A stretch of 6,446 nucleotides of DNA, from NCBI GenBank assembly GCA_902773395.1, contig CACYEJ010000203.1, positions 1 through 6,446 on the forward strand, in the 5' to 3' direction. The stretch's first letter is position 1. Each line of letters begins with the position of its first letter. Positions 5,513 to 6,446 of the stretch are shown here, one piece after another. The position numbers and the translations under genes are program-made. Below the pieces are notes generated by a model, which saw only the letters and a program-made list of their open reading frames with translations, was not told where the DNA came from and searched no databases. The DNA is from an uncultured Ruminococcus sp. Lineage in GTDB: Bacteria > Bacillota_A > Clostridia > Oscillospirales > Acutalibacteraceae.

Positions 5513-6394
5513 ATGCAGTTTATAGAAGTGAAAGATGTAGTATTCAGCTACGAGTCGGACGAAGAGAAAAAGAGTGACAAGGTTGTTTTAAAAAAGCTTT
5601 CGTTGTCTGTCAATAAAGGCGAGTTTGTCGCTCTGCTTGGTCACAACGGTTCGGGTAAGTCTACTCTTGCGAAAATGTTCAACGGAATATTGCAGCCTGA
5701 TGAGGGCAGCGTTACTGTATGCGGAATGAGCACCTTAGATGATGACAAGCTGCTCGATATCAGAAAGAAAGTCGGTCTTGTCCTGCAAAATCCCGATAAT
5801 CAGCTTGTGGCTAGTATCGTGGAGGAGGACGTCGCTTTCGGTCCCGAAAATCTCGGTATAGACCCAAAGGAGATTCGCCAAAGAGTGGACGACGCTCTCA
5901 AAGCCGTTGATATGTATGAGTACAGAGGTCATGCCCCTCATAAGCTTTCTGGCGGACAGAAGCAGCGTGTCGCTATTGCCGGAATTATCGCAATGCAGCC
6001 GGATTGTATTGTGCTTGACGAGCCTACCGCAATGCTTGACCCTCAGGGGCGTAAAGAGGTTATGGATACAATCGTTAAGCTCAATAGGGAGAATAATATC
6101 ACGATAATTCTTATTACGCATTATATGGACGAGGCGGCTCTTGCGGATAGGCTGGTAGTTCTTGACAGCGGCAAAATCCTCACAGAAGGCACTCCGAGAG
6201 AGGTTTTCTCAAAGGTGGAGCTTCTGAAAAAACACAGCCTTGATGTACCGCAGTCTACCGAGCTTGCTTATAAGCTGGGTGCGGCAGGCTTTAAGCTTGA
6301 TGAAACTCCGCTAGATGTTGACGAGTGCGTTGAAGCGATAGACAAATTTTTGAAGAATAATTATACTCAAAATCTAAAAGATCTGGCATATTAA
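5513..6394 (+). CDS. ecfA: Energy-coupling factor (ECF) transporter ATP-binding protein EcfA
   Basis: This is a cytoplasmic ABC ATPase that pairs with a second EcfA and the membrane protein EcfT to energise vitamin or metal uptake through S-components. It has 293 residues. Motifs in order are Walker [10 protein letters not shown] (43-51), Q-loop LQNPDNQ (91-97), signature LSGGQKQR (145-152), Walker B CIVLDEPT (165-172, catalytic E170), D-loop MLDP (174-177), switch H203 (ITHYMDE), then the EcfA C-terminal extension (about 240-282). QNPDNQ and FGPENLG are typical of EcfA/CbiO proteins. Whether it is EcfA1 or EcfA2 is uncertain; the spacing and [21 protein letters not shown] lean to EcfA1. No second ATPase, EcfT or substrate gene is present, but the window ends right after. 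The last residues, [10 protein letters not shown] plus the stop, are encoded by DNA that recurs inverted at the left end, so the C-terminus appears altered by the repeat. Confidence 0.93.
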   Translation: MQFIEVKDVVFSYESDEEKKSDKVVLKKLSLSVNKGEFVALLGHNGSGKSTLAKMFNGILQPDEGSVTVCGMSTLDDDKLLDIRKKVGLVLQNPDNQLVASIVEEDVAFGPENLGIDPKEIRQRVDDALKAVDMYEYRGHAPHKLSGGQKQRVAIAGIIAMQPDCIVLDEPTAMLDPQGRKEVMDTIVKLNRENNITIILITHYMDEAALADRLVVLDSGKILTEGTPREVFSKVELLKKHSLDVPQSTELAYKLGAAGFKLDETPLDVDECVEAIDKFLKNNYTQNLKDLAY

Positions 6395-6446
6395 AGTTTT
6401 GATCAAACTTTTTCAAAAGTTTGCGGGTCGAGGGCAGAGCCCCGTC
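6360..6446 (+). repeat. Dispersed 3'-end repeat, copy 3 (long form, overlaps the ecfA end)
   Basis: The 60-bp core is 6387-6446. The 27 bases before it (6360-6386) also match the left end of the window without error, giving a perfect 87-bp inverted repeat with 1-87. The core begins inside the second-last codon of the ECF ATPase gene and supplies the stop codon (6392-6394). The hairpin options are as in copy 2, with AGA instead of GGA in the GC mini-hairpin loop. The window ends at the repeat's final GTC. Confidence 0.93.

Overview
The window looks like a chromosomal piece of a low-to-medium GC Gram-positive bacterium, most likely a gut-type clostridium (Bacillota, Clostridia, Ruminococcaceae/Oscillospiraceae-like). 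This rests on strong purine-rich Shine-Dalgarno sites, a TTG start on ruvB, the overall style of the RuvABC, GlmM and ECF ATPase proteins, and a dispersed AAAGTTT/GGGTCGAGGGC intergenic repeat of a kind I associate with such genomes. The assignment is inference; no rRNA or other marker is present.

Layout. A small lipoprotein gene (147-512, minus) is divergent from a plus-strand cluster that starts at a recognisable promoter (583-611). The cluster is ruvC (649-1161), ruvA (1161-1772), ruvB (1823-2872), glmM (2950-4302) and a class I SAM-dependent methyltransferase (4318-5178). RuvA and RuvB form the Holliday-junction branch migration motor and RuvC cleaves the junction, so the first three genes are one recombination module. 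GlmM makes glucosamine-1-phosphate for peptidoglycan precursors. The methyltransferase most resembles RNA methyltransferases of the RlmI/RlmK type. No intrinsic terminator is visible between these five genes, and spacing is tight at ruvC/ruvA and glmM/methyltransferase. A non-coding stretch of about 330 bases (5179-5512) follows, and then the gene for an energy-coupling-factor (ECF) transporter ATPase (5513-6394).

The part that ordinary genes do not explain is a 60-bp repeat present three times: 1-60 (inverted), 5195-5254 and 6387-6446. Each copy lies just 3' of a gene and in the same orientation relative to that gene's transcription. Each contains an AAAGTTT / AAACTTT / AAAGTTT series that can form either of two mutually exclusive hairpins, followed by a short GC hairpin. 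The two terminal copies are longer, forming a perfect 87-bp inverted repeat at the window ends. That repeat reaches into the last codons of the ECF ATPase gene and supplies its stop codon. Both window ends stop at the same base of the repeat, so part of this pattern may reflect where an assembly broke.

I see no CRISPR array, tRNA, rRNA, transposase or phage gene. The genes themselves are ordinary and intact. The repeat family and what it does at gene 3' ends is the best candidate for something undescribed.
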